Shown piece after piece: positions 1-5,881 of a DNA stretch of 7,050 nucleotides; the stretch's first letter is position 1; each line of letters opens with the position of its first letter. Position numbers and translations under genes: made by a program. The notes beneath the pieces were generated by a model that saw only the letters and a list, made by a program, of their open reading frames with translations, was not told where the DNA came from and searched no databases. The stretch covers positions 1 to 7,050 of the forward strand of contig JALQUE010000119.1 of NCBI GenBank assembly GCA_023260815.1, in the 5' to 3' direction. The DNA comes from Roseovarius sp. (GTDB lineage: Bacteria; Pseudomonadota; Alphaproteobacteria; Rhodobacterales; Rhodobacteraceae).

Positions 1-755
1 TGCGGGAAGGTGTTGGTCGAATAGCGCTGGTGATAGATCGCGAAGGCGCTCTCGAACCGGTCGTCTAGCAGGTCGGGATAAAATTCCGCCACCTGCTCGG
101 CCAGCATCATCCCCTTGTAGATGATGCTCCGGCACGACAGCGACGCGATATACATCTCGTTGATGCCTTCGGCTGTGGCAGCCTTCTCGATCCGGCGGCG
201 AATCACATACAATTCACGCTCGAATTCCTCTTCCTCGATGCCTTTGGCGTTCGAGATCAGGATTTGCTCGATCTCGGGCCGCGTCGCATTGGCCTTTTCG
301 CCAAGGCAGTTCACATCCACCGGCACATGCCGCCAGCCATAGATGTAATGGCCCATGCGCAGCACTTCGGTTTCCACGATCGTCCGGCAGGTTTCCTGCG
401 CGTTGAAATCGGTGCGCGGCAAGAACACCTGACCAACGGCCATCAGCTTGTTCTCGTTGGGTTCATGCCCGGTGCGGCGAATCTGGTCATAGAAGAACGG
501 CACCGGGATTTGCACATGGATACCCGCGCCATCGCCGGTCTTGCCATCGGCATCCACCGCGCCGCGATGCCAGATCGCCTTCAGCGCGTCGATCCCGGCC
601 TCGACGACCTTGCGACTCGGCTTGCCGTCAATCGACACCACCAGACCGACCCCGCACGAGGAATGCTCCTCGTCATGGCCGTACATGCCGTTCTCGGCCA
701 GCCAGTTGCGCTTGGCCTCTTCTTCGGCCTTCCAGTTGTGATCCAGACTCGTCAT
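1..755 (-). CDS. gltB: Glutamate synthase (NADPH) large subunit, N-terminal part (3' end outside window)
   Basis: This is the large (alpha) chain of glutamate synthase. It hydrolyses glutamine in its N-terminal amidotransferase domain and channels the ammonia to 2-oxoglutarate, making glutamate with electrons supplied through GltD. Only the first 251 residues are present and the frame is open to the window edge. They cover part of the class II glutamine amidotransferase domain. The reading starts MTSLDHNWKA. Cys34 in SSCGVGLVVS is the expected catalytic N-terminal nucleophile after removal of a 33-residue propeptide, a maturation known in this family. HRGAVDADGKTGDGAG (63-78), YKGMM (213-217) and HQRYSTNTFP (242-251) are typical family blocks. 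The start is an ATG with an AAGGAAGGG Shine-Dalgarno sequence about nine bases upstream (about 765-773 on the plus strand). It lies 175 bases downstream of gltD on the same strand, so the two are probably co-expressed, perhaps with extra control in the gap. Family identity is very secure. Confidence 0.96.
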   Translation of the reverse strand, partial: MTSLDHNWKAEEEAKRNWLAENGMYGHDEEHSSCGVGLVVSIDGKPSRKVVEAGIDALKAIWHRGAVDADGKTGDGAGIHVQIPVPFFYDQIRRTGHEPNENKLMAVGQVFLPRTDFNAQETCRTIVETEVLRMGHYIYGWRHVPVDVNCLGEKANATRPEIEQILISNAKGIEEEEFERELYVIRRRIEKAATAEGINEMYIASLSCRSIIYKGMMLAEQVAEFYPDLLDDRFESAFAIYHQRYSTNTFP

Positions 756-852
756 TTCCGTTAACCCTTCCTTTATCCGGTGGGTCAGGGCTACTGCCCT
801 GTATCCTGTCTCGTGGTGCTCCGGCGTGCCGTCACATCCACCGTCAAATCCG

Positions 853-864
853 TTGTGTACACAA
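853..864. promoter_or_regulatory. 12-bp perfect palindrome upstream of gltB (possible operator)
   Basis: The sequence TTGTGTACACAA is a perfect 12-bp dyad in the gltD-gltB gap, about 98 bases upstream of the gltB start. The GT/AC half-sites resemble the general form of GntR-family operators, but that is only a resemblance. On the minus strand a TTGACG hexamer (842-847) begins five bases further downstream. I could not find a convincing -10 at the right distance, so I do not claim a promoter. Function is inferred from symmetry and position only. Confidence 0.35.
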
Positions 865-900
865 ATCGGCGAAACGGGCCGTTCTTTGGTACGAAACCGG

Positions 901-924
901 CGTAGGATTCGTACGAACCCTACG
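901..924. promoter_or_regulatory. 24-bp near-perfect dyad just after the gltD stop (operator or RNA hairpin)
   Basis: Eleven of twelve base pairs are symmetric, around a perfect TTCGTACGAA core (908-917) and CGTAGG/CCTACG arms. The only mismatch is 907/918. In RNA read from the minus strand that pair becomes G-U, giving a continuous 10-bp stem with a GUAC loop six bases after the gltD stop. No U-tract follows on the minus strand, so it is not a classical Rho-independent terminator. A related copy of its right half, GTACGAAACC at 889-898, lies 22 bases from GTACGAACCC at 911-920, about two helical turns, which would suit paired protein binding. It could be an operator for gltB, an mRNA 3'-end stabiliser, or an attenuator. 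Confidence 0.45.
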
Positions 925-930
925 CATCTC

Positions 931-2364
931 TCACTCGGCCGCGACCGATTGCGCGGCGTTCAGATGATCCAGAATCGCTGCTGCGGAATCGCGCCCGTCA
1001 CGGATGGCCCACACCACCAGCGAGGCACCGCGCACGATGTCCCCCACCGCGAAAACACCCGGCATCGAGGTCTGCCCCGTGGTGAAATCCGCCTTGATGG
1101 TGCCCCAGCGCGTGACCGCCAATTCCTCTTGATTCCAAAGGGTTGGCAGGTCTTCCGGCTCAAATCCCAGCGCCTTGATGACCAGATCGGCAGGCTCATC
1201 ATGCTCCGCACCTTCGATCGGTTCGGGGCTCTGGCGTCCTGTGGCATCGGGCTGACCCAACCGCATCTGCTGCACCTTCACCGCGCTGACAGGATCGCCC
1301 GAAAAGCCCTTGGGCGCGCTAAGCCACAGAAATTCCACACCTTCTTCCTCGGCATTCTGCACTTCGCGCTGACTGCCCGGCATGTTTTCGCGGTCCCGCC
1401 GATACAGGCACTTGACCGAGGTGGCCCCCTGCCGGATCGCCGTCCGCACACAATCCATAGCGGTATCGCCGCCACCGATCACAACAACTCGTTTGCCTTC
1501 GGCACTCAACTCGCCACTGTCGATCTCGGGCACCGTATCGCCAAAGCACAGCCGGTTGCTTGCCGTCAGATAATCCAGCGCCTTCACGATCCCCTTCGCA
1601 CCCGAGCCCGGACCTTGCAGATCACGGCTCTTGTAGACACCCGTGGCGATCAGTACCGCGTTGTGTTTATTGTGAATTTCCTCGAATTGGATGTCCTTGC
1701 CCACGTCGCAATTAAGCTCGAACTGGACCCCGCCCTGCTCCAATTGCTCCATCCGGCGCATGACAACGTCTTTCTCCAGCTTGAAGCCGGGAATCCCATA
1801 GGTCAGCAATCCGCCACCGCGGTCATACCGGTCATAGACAGTCACCTGCACCCCGGCCCGGCGCAGCACATCCGCCGCTGCCAAACCACCAGGGCCAGCC
1901 CCGATTATGCCAACAGAATCAGTACGTTCCTGCGCCGGAGTAATCGGTTGCACCCAACCTTTTTCCCAAGCCGTGTCGGTGATGTATTTCTCGACGGCCC
2001 CAATCGTCACAGTGCCATGGCCCGATTGCTCGATCACGCAATTGCCTTCGCACAGCCGATCCTGCGGGCAGATGCGGCCACAAATCTCGGGAAACGTATT
2101 TGTTGCCTGACTGACCTGATACGCTTCTTCCAACCGCCCTTCAGCCGTCAGACGCAACCAGTCGGGAATGTTGTTGTGCAACGGACAATGCGTCTGACAA
2201 TAGGGAACACCGCACTGACTGCACCGGCTGGACTGCTCCTTGGCCTTCTCATCTGCGTATTCCGCATAGATTTCATCAAAATCCTCCCGACGCGCCTCGG
2301 CAGCACGCTTTTCAGGCATGTCCCGTTCGACAGTCACGAATTTCAACATCGGTTGCTTGGCCAC
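931..2364 (-). CDS. gltD: Glutamate synthase (NADPH) small subunit
   Basis: This is the beta subunit of glutamate synthase. It takes electrons from NADPH through FAD and passes them by iron-sulphur clusters to the large subunit GltB. The protein is 477 residues, normal for the family. The N-terminal ferredoxin-like region has two cysteine groups: C48, C51, C56, C60 (RCSQCGVPYCQTHCP) and C95, C99, C105, C109 (ICGRICPQDRLCEGNC). The FAD-binding motif GIIGAGPGG is at 152-160, the NADPH-binding motif VVIGGGDTAMD at 294-304, and the C-terminal FAD-contacting motif GVFAVGDIVRG at 436-446. I chose the GTG start (protein begins VAKQPMLKF) because GGAG lies eight bases upstream and remembered relatives begin at this residue. 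A longer reading from an upstream ATG at 2397-2399, or from 2484, lacks a good ribosome site. ATG at 2347-2349 (MLKF) is a shorter alternative. gltB follows downstream on the same strand. Confidence 0.97.
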   Translation of the reverse strand: MAKQPMLKFVTVERDMPEKRAAEARREDFDEIYAEYADEKAKEQSSRCSQCGVPYCQTHCPLHNNIPDWLRLTAEGRLEEAYQVSQATNTFPEICGRICPQDRLCEGNCVIEQSGHGTVTIGAVEKYITDTAWEKGWVQPITPAQERTDSVGIIGAGPGGLAAADVLRRAGVQVTVYDRYDRGGGLLTYGIPGFKLEKDVVMRRMEQLEQGGVQFELNCDVGKDIQFEEIHNKHNAVLIATGVYKSRDLQGPGSGAKGIVKALDYLTASNRLCFGDTVPEIDSGELSAEGKRVVVIGGGDTAMDCVRTAIRQGATSVKCLYRRDRENMPGSQREVQNAEEEGVEFLWLSAPKGFSGDPVSAVKVQQMRLGQPDATGRQSPEPIEGAEHDEPADLVIKALGFEPEDLPTLWNQEELAVTRWGTIKADFTTGQTSMPGVFAVGDIVRGASLVVWAIRDGRDSAAAILDHLNAAQSVAAE

Positions 2365-2425
2365 GGCACGATCTCCGGATTTTTCTTGGTCGCGCATGTC
2401 TAATCCAAGCCGAACCAAAATAAAA

Positions 2426-2440
2426 GTCACAAGGTGTGAC
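2426..2440. promoter_or_regulatory. Inverted repeat GTCACA-AGG-TGTGAC upstream of gltD (candidate operator)
   Basis: Two perfect 6-bp arms flank a 3-bp centre within an AT-rich stretch, about 62 bases upstream of the gltD start. On the minus strand it overlaps TTGTGA (2427-2432), which could serve as a -35 box with TTGGAT at 2403-2408 as a poor -10 (18-bp spacer). That would give a leader of about 30 bases. A dyad over a -35 box is a typical repressor position, but the regulator is unknown. The half-sites resemble CRP/FNR words arranged inside-out, so I do not assign that family. Confidence 0.4.
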
Positions 2441-2475
2441 CTATTATTAATTATTTCCAAACAGCCCGCGCTGCA

Positions 2476-2503
2476 TTGCAGCACTTTGCGCCATTTTTAT
2501 ATC
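2476..2503 (+). promoter_or_regulatory. Weak candidate promoter for uppP
   Basis: TTGCAG (2476-2481) and TATATC (2498-2503) are separated by 16 bases and point toward uppP, leaving a leader of about 70 bases. The -10 matches the sigma-70 consensus at four of six positions and the -35 at three. An 11-bp dyad TCCGA-A-TCGGA follows immediately (2502-2512) and could be a control site or chance. The rest of the 2365-2583 gap shows no small gene that I can support. Confidence 0.3.
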
Positions 2504-2583
2504 CGAATCGGACCTAAATGCCCGCTTTCCTCTGAATCTCAGTGGTTTATAGGTGGTTTTGATTTGTTCGCGGGAACTGGTCC

Positions 2584-3387
2584 ATGCCATTGATCCACCT
2601 TTTTCTTGTCGCCATCATTCAGGGCCTGACCGAGTTTCTGCCCGTATCGTCTTCTGCGCACCTGATTCTGTTGCCGAATCTTACCGGCCTTCAGGATCAG
2701 GGACAGACCATCGACGTCGCAGTTCATGTTGGCACCCTGATCGCCGTCATGGTGTATTTCTGGTCGGACATCCGCCTCGCCATCCTCGGCATCCCGCGCC
2801 TGTTGATCGGCAAAACCGACACCGAAGGCGCCCGGCTGGCCCTGCTTCTGACGGTTGCATCTGTTCCAGTCGTCGCATTCGGGCTGGTGCTTCACATGAC
2901 CGGGCTGGACGCCGAGATGCGCTCGATCACCGTGATCGGTTGGGCGATGCTGATCTTCGGGTTGCTGCTTTACTGGTCCGATCAGGCCGGTGGAACGCAG
3001 AAAACCGACCGCGACTGGACCTTGCAGGACGCAATGGTGATGGGTGTCTGGCAAGCCATCGCCCTGATACCGGGCACGTCGCGGGCAGGTATCACCATCA
3101 CCGGCGCGCGCTTCATGGGGTATAGCCGACACGACTCGGCCAAGCTGGCGATGCTGATGTCGATCCCGACAATCGCCGCCAGCGGTGCCCTTCTTGGGCT
3201 CGAGTCGGTGCTCACCACCAATACCGCCATTCTGAAGGACGCTCTGATCGCAGCGATCCTTGCCTGCGGCGCCGCCCTTCTGGCACTCAGCCTGATGATG
3301 CGGCTTTTGCGCAGCGTCAGCTTCACCCCCTATGTGATCTATCGCATCGTCTTGGGGGTTGTCCTGCTGGTCATCGCCTACACCTGA
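2584..3387 (+). CDS. uppP: Undecaprenyl-diphosphate phosphatase (UppP/BacA family)
   Basis: This integral membrane enzyme removes a phosphate from undecaprenyl pyrophosphate so the C55 lipid carrier can be reused for peptidoglycan and other envelope polymers. Family overexpression is known to give bacitracin resistance. The protein has 267 residues, close to the usual 270 or so, and is almost wholly hydrophobic with several membrane helices. The (E/Q)xxxE motif appears as QGLTEFLP (Q13, E17), followed by PVSSSAH (His26). The second active-site motif is PGTSRAG (163-169) with Arg167. The common form in other bacteria is PGTSRSG, so the Ala at 168 is a small variation. Key Glu, His, Ser and Arg residues are all present, so it should be active. 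The ribosome site is weak (GGGA about eight bases upstream). It is divergent from gltD and convergent with the SDR gene. Sure of family. Confidence 0.96.
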   Translation: MPLIHLFLVAIIQGLTEFLPVSSSAHLILLPNLTGLQDQGQTIDVAVHVGTLIAVMVYFWSDIRLAILGIPRLLIGKTDTEGARLALLLTVASVPVVAFGLVLHMTGLDAEMRSITVIGWAMLIFGLLLYWSDQAGGTQKTDRDWTLQDAMVMGVWQAIALIPGTSRAGITITGARFMGYSRHDSAKLAMLMSIPTIAASGALLGLESVLTTNTAILKDALIAAILACGAALLALSLMMRLLRSVSFTPYVIYRIVLGVVLLVIAYT

Positions 3388-3391
3388 CCAG

Positions 3392-3432
3392 AAGAACCGA
3401 CACAGCCCGGCTTAATGCGGGCGCAGGTTCTT
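3392..3432. terminator. Nested hairpin between convergent uppP and SDR genes (possible bidirectional terminator)
   Basis: An outer 7-bp stem (AAGAACC 3392-3398 with GGTTCTT 3426-3432) encloses an inner 5-bp GC stem (GCCCG 3405-3409 with CGGGC 3418-3422) and an 8-base loop. It starts five bases after the uppP stop and extends over the last codons of the opposing SDR gene. Only short T-rich stretches flank it, so termination strength is uncertain. The location between two converging genes is what supports the call. Confidence 0.45.
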
Positions 3433-4395
3433 TGCGGATTCCTTGATCGCATCATACTGTCCGCCGGGCCGGAACCGCCACAGGTAGTCGGGCAAAACCG
3501 CTTCGGTCGCGGTCGGCTTGATCCCCAGATCGGCAAAGCCCCGCGCGCCTTCGGACACCACGTTATCCACCCGCAGGCTGCGCACCTGATCGCTGGTGAT
3601 CTGCGGCGGGATCAGGCCAAGGCTGAGTGTCTGGCCAATCTCCATCCCACCAGCCATGATCGCGGCGATGCGAAACGGAATGTTCACGATCAACCGGCGG
3701 CGGCGGATCACCTCGAGCATCTCCTGCATCAATTCGCGGAAGGTGTTCACATCCGGGCCACCAAGCTCATAAATGCCGGGATTGGCCTTGCCCTCAACGG
3801 CCAGTGCCGCCGCATGGGCGACATCATCCACGTAGACAGGCTGAAACTTCGTATCGGCGCCGACCACCGGAAGAACCGGGCTGAAACGGGTCATGCCGGC
3901 AAACCGGTTGAAGAACGCATCCTCAGGCCCGAAAATAACCGACGGTCGCAGAATCACCGCATCGGGCATCGCCTGCAGAATCGCCCGCTCGCCCTTGGCC
4001 TTTGTCTGAGCATAGACACTCGCCGACTCGGGGTCGGCGCCGATGGCCGAAATATGCACCATGCGCTGCACACGCTCTTCGGCGGCGATGCGCGCGATAC
4101 GCGCCGCGCCCTGATGCTGGACCGCATCAAAGCTGTTGCGCCCCTTGCGGTCGAACGTGCCGACGCAATTCACAACCGCATCCGCCCCATTCATGACCGC
4201 GCGCACGCTGGCATCATCACGGATATTGCAGAAAACAGGCTCCACCTGTCCGACCACGCCGTAAGGTTTGACATGCATGGCCTCGTTCGGACGTCGCACC
4301 GCAACACGAACCCGCCAGCCTGCCTTGGCCAGACGCCGCGCGATATAGCGGCCAACGAATCCCGATCCGCCATAGATGGTCACGAGTTTCGACAT
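3412..4395 (-). CDS. NAD(P)-binding SDR protein, complex I NDUFA9-like family
   Basis: This 327-residue protein belongs to the atypical/extended short-chain dehydrogenase family annotated as complex I NDUFA9 subunit-like. In mitochondria that protein binds NADPH in respiratory complex I. Bacterial members are often encoded away from the nuo genes and their role is not settled. The Rossmann motif is YGGSGFVGRYIARRL (8-22). Arg34-Arg35 after the second strand suggests NADP(H) preference. HISAIGA (114-120) and Y128-A-Q-T-K132 match the Ser and YxxxK positions, and LRPSVIFGPED (149-159) is typical of this group. The ATG start at 4393-4395 has GGGAG eight bases upstream and places the Rossmann strand at the N-terminus. 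In-frame extensions to 4530 would overlap the tRNA promoter and have no good ribosome site. It could be an epimerase or nucleoside-sugar reductase instead, but no substrate can be read from sequence. Confidence 0.9.
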   Translation of the reverse strand: MSKLVTIYGGSGFVGRYIARRLAKAGWRVRVAVRRPNEAMHVKPYGVVGQVEPVFCNIRDDASVRAVMNGADAVVNCVGTFDRKGRNSFDAVQHQGAARIARIAAEERVQRMVHISAIGADPESASVYAQTKAKGERAILQAMPDAVILRPSVIFGPEDAFFNRFAGMTRFSPVLPVVGADTKFQPVYVDDVAHAAALAVEGKANPGIYELGGPDVNTFRELMQEMLEVIRRRRLIVNIPFRIAAIMAGGMEIGQTLSLGLIPPQITSDQVRSLRVDNVVSEGARGFADLGIKPTATEAVLPDYLWRFRPGGQYDAIKESAKNLRPH

Positions 4396-4491
4396 CTGAG
4401 GATCTCCCGCTGGAATTTCCCTCTTCCTAATGGTCTGCACGGTTTTGAACAAGGACATATGGGGATTGCCGCCTTTCCATGAAAATCGCCG

Positions 4492-4520
4492 TTGACACGC
4501 CTTGGCGGCGGGTCTAAACG
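4492..4520 (+). promoter_or_regulatory. Promoter of tRNA-Leu(CAG), probably also rnd-lptCAB
   Basis: A perfect TTGACA -35 box (4492-4497) is followed after 17 bases by TAAACG (4515-4520) as the likely -10, ending 17 bases before the mature tRNA. TCTAAA (4513-4518) at 15-base spacing is an alternative. The -10 lacks the usual final T. From general knowledge, many alphaproteobacterial promoters lack this T and rely on the activator CarD, so this fits the group. No clear terminator follows the tRNA, so the transcript may continue into rnd and the lpt genes. Confidence 0.65.
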
Positions 4521-4537
4521 GCGGCCTCACGACACCT

Positions 4538-4623
4538 GCCCAGGTGGCGGAATGGTAGACGCGCTAGCTTCAGGTGCTAGTGTCCGTATGGACGTGGAGG
4601 TTCGAGTCCTCTCCTGGGCACCA
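4538..4623 (+). tRNA. tRNA-Leu (anticodon CAG), CCA encoded
   Basis: The cloverleaf can be drawn completely. The acceptor stem pairs GCCCAGG (4538-4544) with CCTGGGC (4613-4619), followed by discriminator A4620 and an encoded CCA (4621-4623). The anticodon stem is CTAGC/GCTAG (4564-4568, 4576-4580) around loop TTCAGGT, with anticodon CAG at 4571-4573, reading CUG leucine codons. A long variable arm (GTCC-GTAT-GGAC) marks it as a class II tRNA, as expected for leucine. The T arm is GGAGG-TTCGAGT-CCTCT (4596-4612). The total is 86 bases. CUG is a heavily used leucine codon in G+C-rich genomes, so this is a major tRNA. It is immediately followed by rnd, with a hairpin between them. Confidence 0.97.
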
Positions 4624-4643
4624 TTCCCTCCACGAAGGGAATG
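4622..4643 (+). promoter_or_regulatory. 8-bp hairpin joining the tRNA 3' end and the rnd ribosome-binding site
   Basis: CATTCCCT (4622-4629) and AGGGAATG (4636-4643) are perfect reverse complements around the 6-base loop CCACGA. The left arm begins with the C and A of the tRNA CCA end. The right arm holds most of the rnd Shine-Dalgarno sequence (AAGGGA 4635-4640) and ends three bases before the start codon at 4647. No T-run follows, so it is not a standard terminator. In the unprocessed transcript it would hide the ribosome site of rnd. Its existence is seen in the sequence. A regulatory role is inference. Confidence 0.55.
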
Positions 4644-4646
4644 AAC

Positions 4647-5258
4647 ATGGCGAATTACCTCTACAAGAACGATCTTCCGGCGGGCCTTGATCTTGGTCCG
4701 GTTGTCGCAATCGATTGTGAAACGATGGGCCTCAACCCTCATCGCGACAGGCTGTGCGTCGTGCAGATGTCAGGCGGTGACGGCAACGCTCATCTGATCC
4801 AGATCGACAAGGGCCAGACCGAGGCGCCCAATCTGGCGGCGATGCTGGAAAATCCCGACATCCTCAAGCTGTTCCATTTCGGCCGTTTCGATATCGCCGC
4901 GATGTTCAACGCCTTCGGCGCGCTGGCGGCGCCCGTGTATTGCACCAAGATCGCAAGCAAGCTGGTGCGCACCTATACCGACCGGCACGGTTTGAAGAAC
5001 CTGATGCAGGAACTGCTGGATACCGATATCTCGAAACAGCAGCAATCATCGGACTGGGGCGCCCCCAAATTGACCGAGGCGCAGGTGGACTATGCCGCGT
5101 CCGACGTGCTTTATCTGCACCGGCTTCGCGCAGAACTGGACAGGATGCTGGCCCGCGAGGGCCGTGTCGAAATGGCTCAGGCCTGTTTCGATTTCCTGCC
5201 GACCCGCGCCCGGCTCGATCTGGCCGGTTGGCCCGAGATCGACATCTTTTCCCACTAG
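4647..5258 (+). CDS. rnd: Ribonuclease D-type 3'-5' exonuclease (short, no HRDC domain)
   Basis: This is a DEDDy-family 3'-5' exoribonuclease. RNase D is known for trimming the 3' trailers of tRNA and other stable RNA precursors in the cytoplasm. The protein has 203 residues, against about 375 in E. coli, because only the exonuclease domain is present. The C-terminal HRDC repeats that help RNA binding are absent, which I believe is common in alphaproteobacterial versions. Metal-binding residues are all visible: D23 and E25 in AIDCETMGL, D82 in FHFGRFDIAAM, and Y149 with D153 in YAASDVLYLH. The KQQQSSDWG block (130-138) is also typical. I chose ATG 4647 (MANYLYKNDL) because AAGGGA lies six bases upstream. 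ATG 4641 abuts that site directly. The stop is three bases before lptC, so rnd appears to lead the lpt operon and to be co-transcribed with the tRNA. Confidence 0.93.
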   Translation: MANYLYKNDLPAGLDLGPVVAIDCETMGLNPHRDRLCVVQMSGGDGNAHLIQIDKGQTEAPNLAAMLENPDILKLFHFGRFDIAAMFNAFGALAAPVYCTKIASKLVRTYTDRHGLKNLMQELLDTDISKQQQSSDWGAPKLTEAQVDYAASDVLYLHRLRAELDRMLAREGRVEMAQACFDFLPTRARLDLAGWPEIDIFSH

Positions 5259-5261
5259 ATC

Positions 5262-5876
5262 ATGGCGGGAAAGCGCAACTTTCATTCGCGGCTGGTGGCA
5301 TGGCTGAAAATTATCCTGCCACTGGCGGCGTTGGGGTTGCTGTCAACGTTGTTTCTTCTGTCGCGCTCGATCGATACCAACAACGCGATCCCGATCAGCG
5401 ACGTCAATATCCAAGAACGCGCTCAGGGGCAGGGCGCCAGCAGCCCGGCTTTTGCCGGCATGACCGATGGCGGGGATCAGGTCATCGTCAATGCCGAAAC
5501 CGCTTGGCCCGATGTCACAAACCCGAACCGCATTCTGGCCGAAGGGGTCGACGCGCAGCTCGAATTGCTTTCGGGCGACGTGATAGACATCACGTCGAAT
5601 TCCGCAGAAGTGCTGCAGCAGGACTATATCGCCACCCTGATCGGCGATGTGGTGATCATCACCAGCAGCGGCTACCGGATGACCACCGACAAGCTCAAAT
5701 CCCGGTTTGACATCCTCTATGCCGAATCCCTCGCGCCGGTGTCCGGCACCGGACCGCCCGGCAAGCTTGATGCCGCGCGCATGCTGCTGACGTCGGACCC
5801 CGAAACCGGCGATGCACATTTGCTTTTCACAGGCGGTGTCAAACTGCTATACCAGCCGCAGAATACAGAGGAATAG
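5262..5876 (+). CDS. lptC: LPS export ABC transporter periplasmic protein LptC
   Basis: LptC is the bitopic inner-membrane protein that takes lipopolysaccharide from the LptBFG transporter and hands it to LptA across the periplasm. The 204-residue protein has a short basic N-terminus (MAGKRNFHSR), one membrane segment at about 13-34 and a periplasmic body with the beta-jellyroll pattern of the family. Recognisable stretches are ILAEGVDAQLE (91-101), the DYIATLIGDVVIITSSGYRMTTDKL region (121-145) and the LLFTGGVKLLY ending (187-197). The start is three bases after the rnd stop. I see no purine-rich ribosome site within the normal distance, so translation probably depends on coupling to rnd. 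Sequence conservation in LptC is low, so the call rests on the membrane anchor, the OstA-like pattern and its place directly before lptA and lptB. Confidence 0.9.
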   Translation: MAGKRNFHSRLVAWLKIILPLAALGLLSTLFLLSRSIDTNNAIPISDVNIQERAQGQGASSPAFAGMTDGGDQVIVNAETAWPDVTNPNRILAEGVDAQLELLSGDVIDITSNSAEVLQQDYIATLIGDVVIITSSGYRMTTDKLKSRFDILYAESLAPVSGTGPPGKLDAARMLLTSDPETGDAHLLFTGGVKLLYQPQNTEE

Positions 5877-5881
5877 CACTC

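Noticed and set aside
786..801. Small hairpin CAGGGC-TACT-GCCCTG upstream of gltB
   Set aside because: Six base pairs, upstream of and not overlapping the gltB ribosome site, with no T-run. Too small to call a terminator or riboswitch.
826..2403. 525-codon open frame on the plus strand opposite gltD
   Set aside because: It is the antisense shadow of gltD, whose conserved cysteine and nucleotide-binding motifs are unmistakable. The antisense protein is rich in His, Arg and Pro with no recognisable domain. Such long shadows are common in G+C-rich genes.
2470..2482. 13-base dyad GCTGCA-T-TGCAGC upstream of uppP
   Set aside because: It is short and overlaps a weak -35 candidate. With no second copy nearby it is not distinguishable from chance.
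2539..3132. 197-codon minus-strand and 190-codon plus-strand frames over the start of uppP
   Set aside because: Both overlap the coding frame of UppP, which has family motifs and membrane helices. Neither has a ribosome site or recognisable domain.
3415..4482. 355-codon open frame on the plus strand opposite the SDR gene
   Set aside because: Antisense shadow of a gene with clear Rossmann and YxxxK motifs. It starts within the SDR stop region and has a composition typical of non-coding translation.
4538..4623. tRNA-Leu as an integration (att) site of a mobile element
   Set aside because: tRNA-Leu genes are frequent targets, but there is no integrase nearby, I see no duplicated tRNA 3' end, and the downstream genes are core rnd-lptCAB.
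4622..4643. Reading the tRNA-rnd hairpin as a Rho-independent terminator
   Set aside because: The right arm is followed by AACATGGCG rather than a T-run, and the stem contains the ribosome site of the next gene.
4940..5710. 256-codon open frame overlapping rnd and lptC in another frame
   Set aside because: It runs across two well-supported genes and their junction. The translation is Arg/Gly/Ala-rich without motifs, so it is an alternate-frame shadow.
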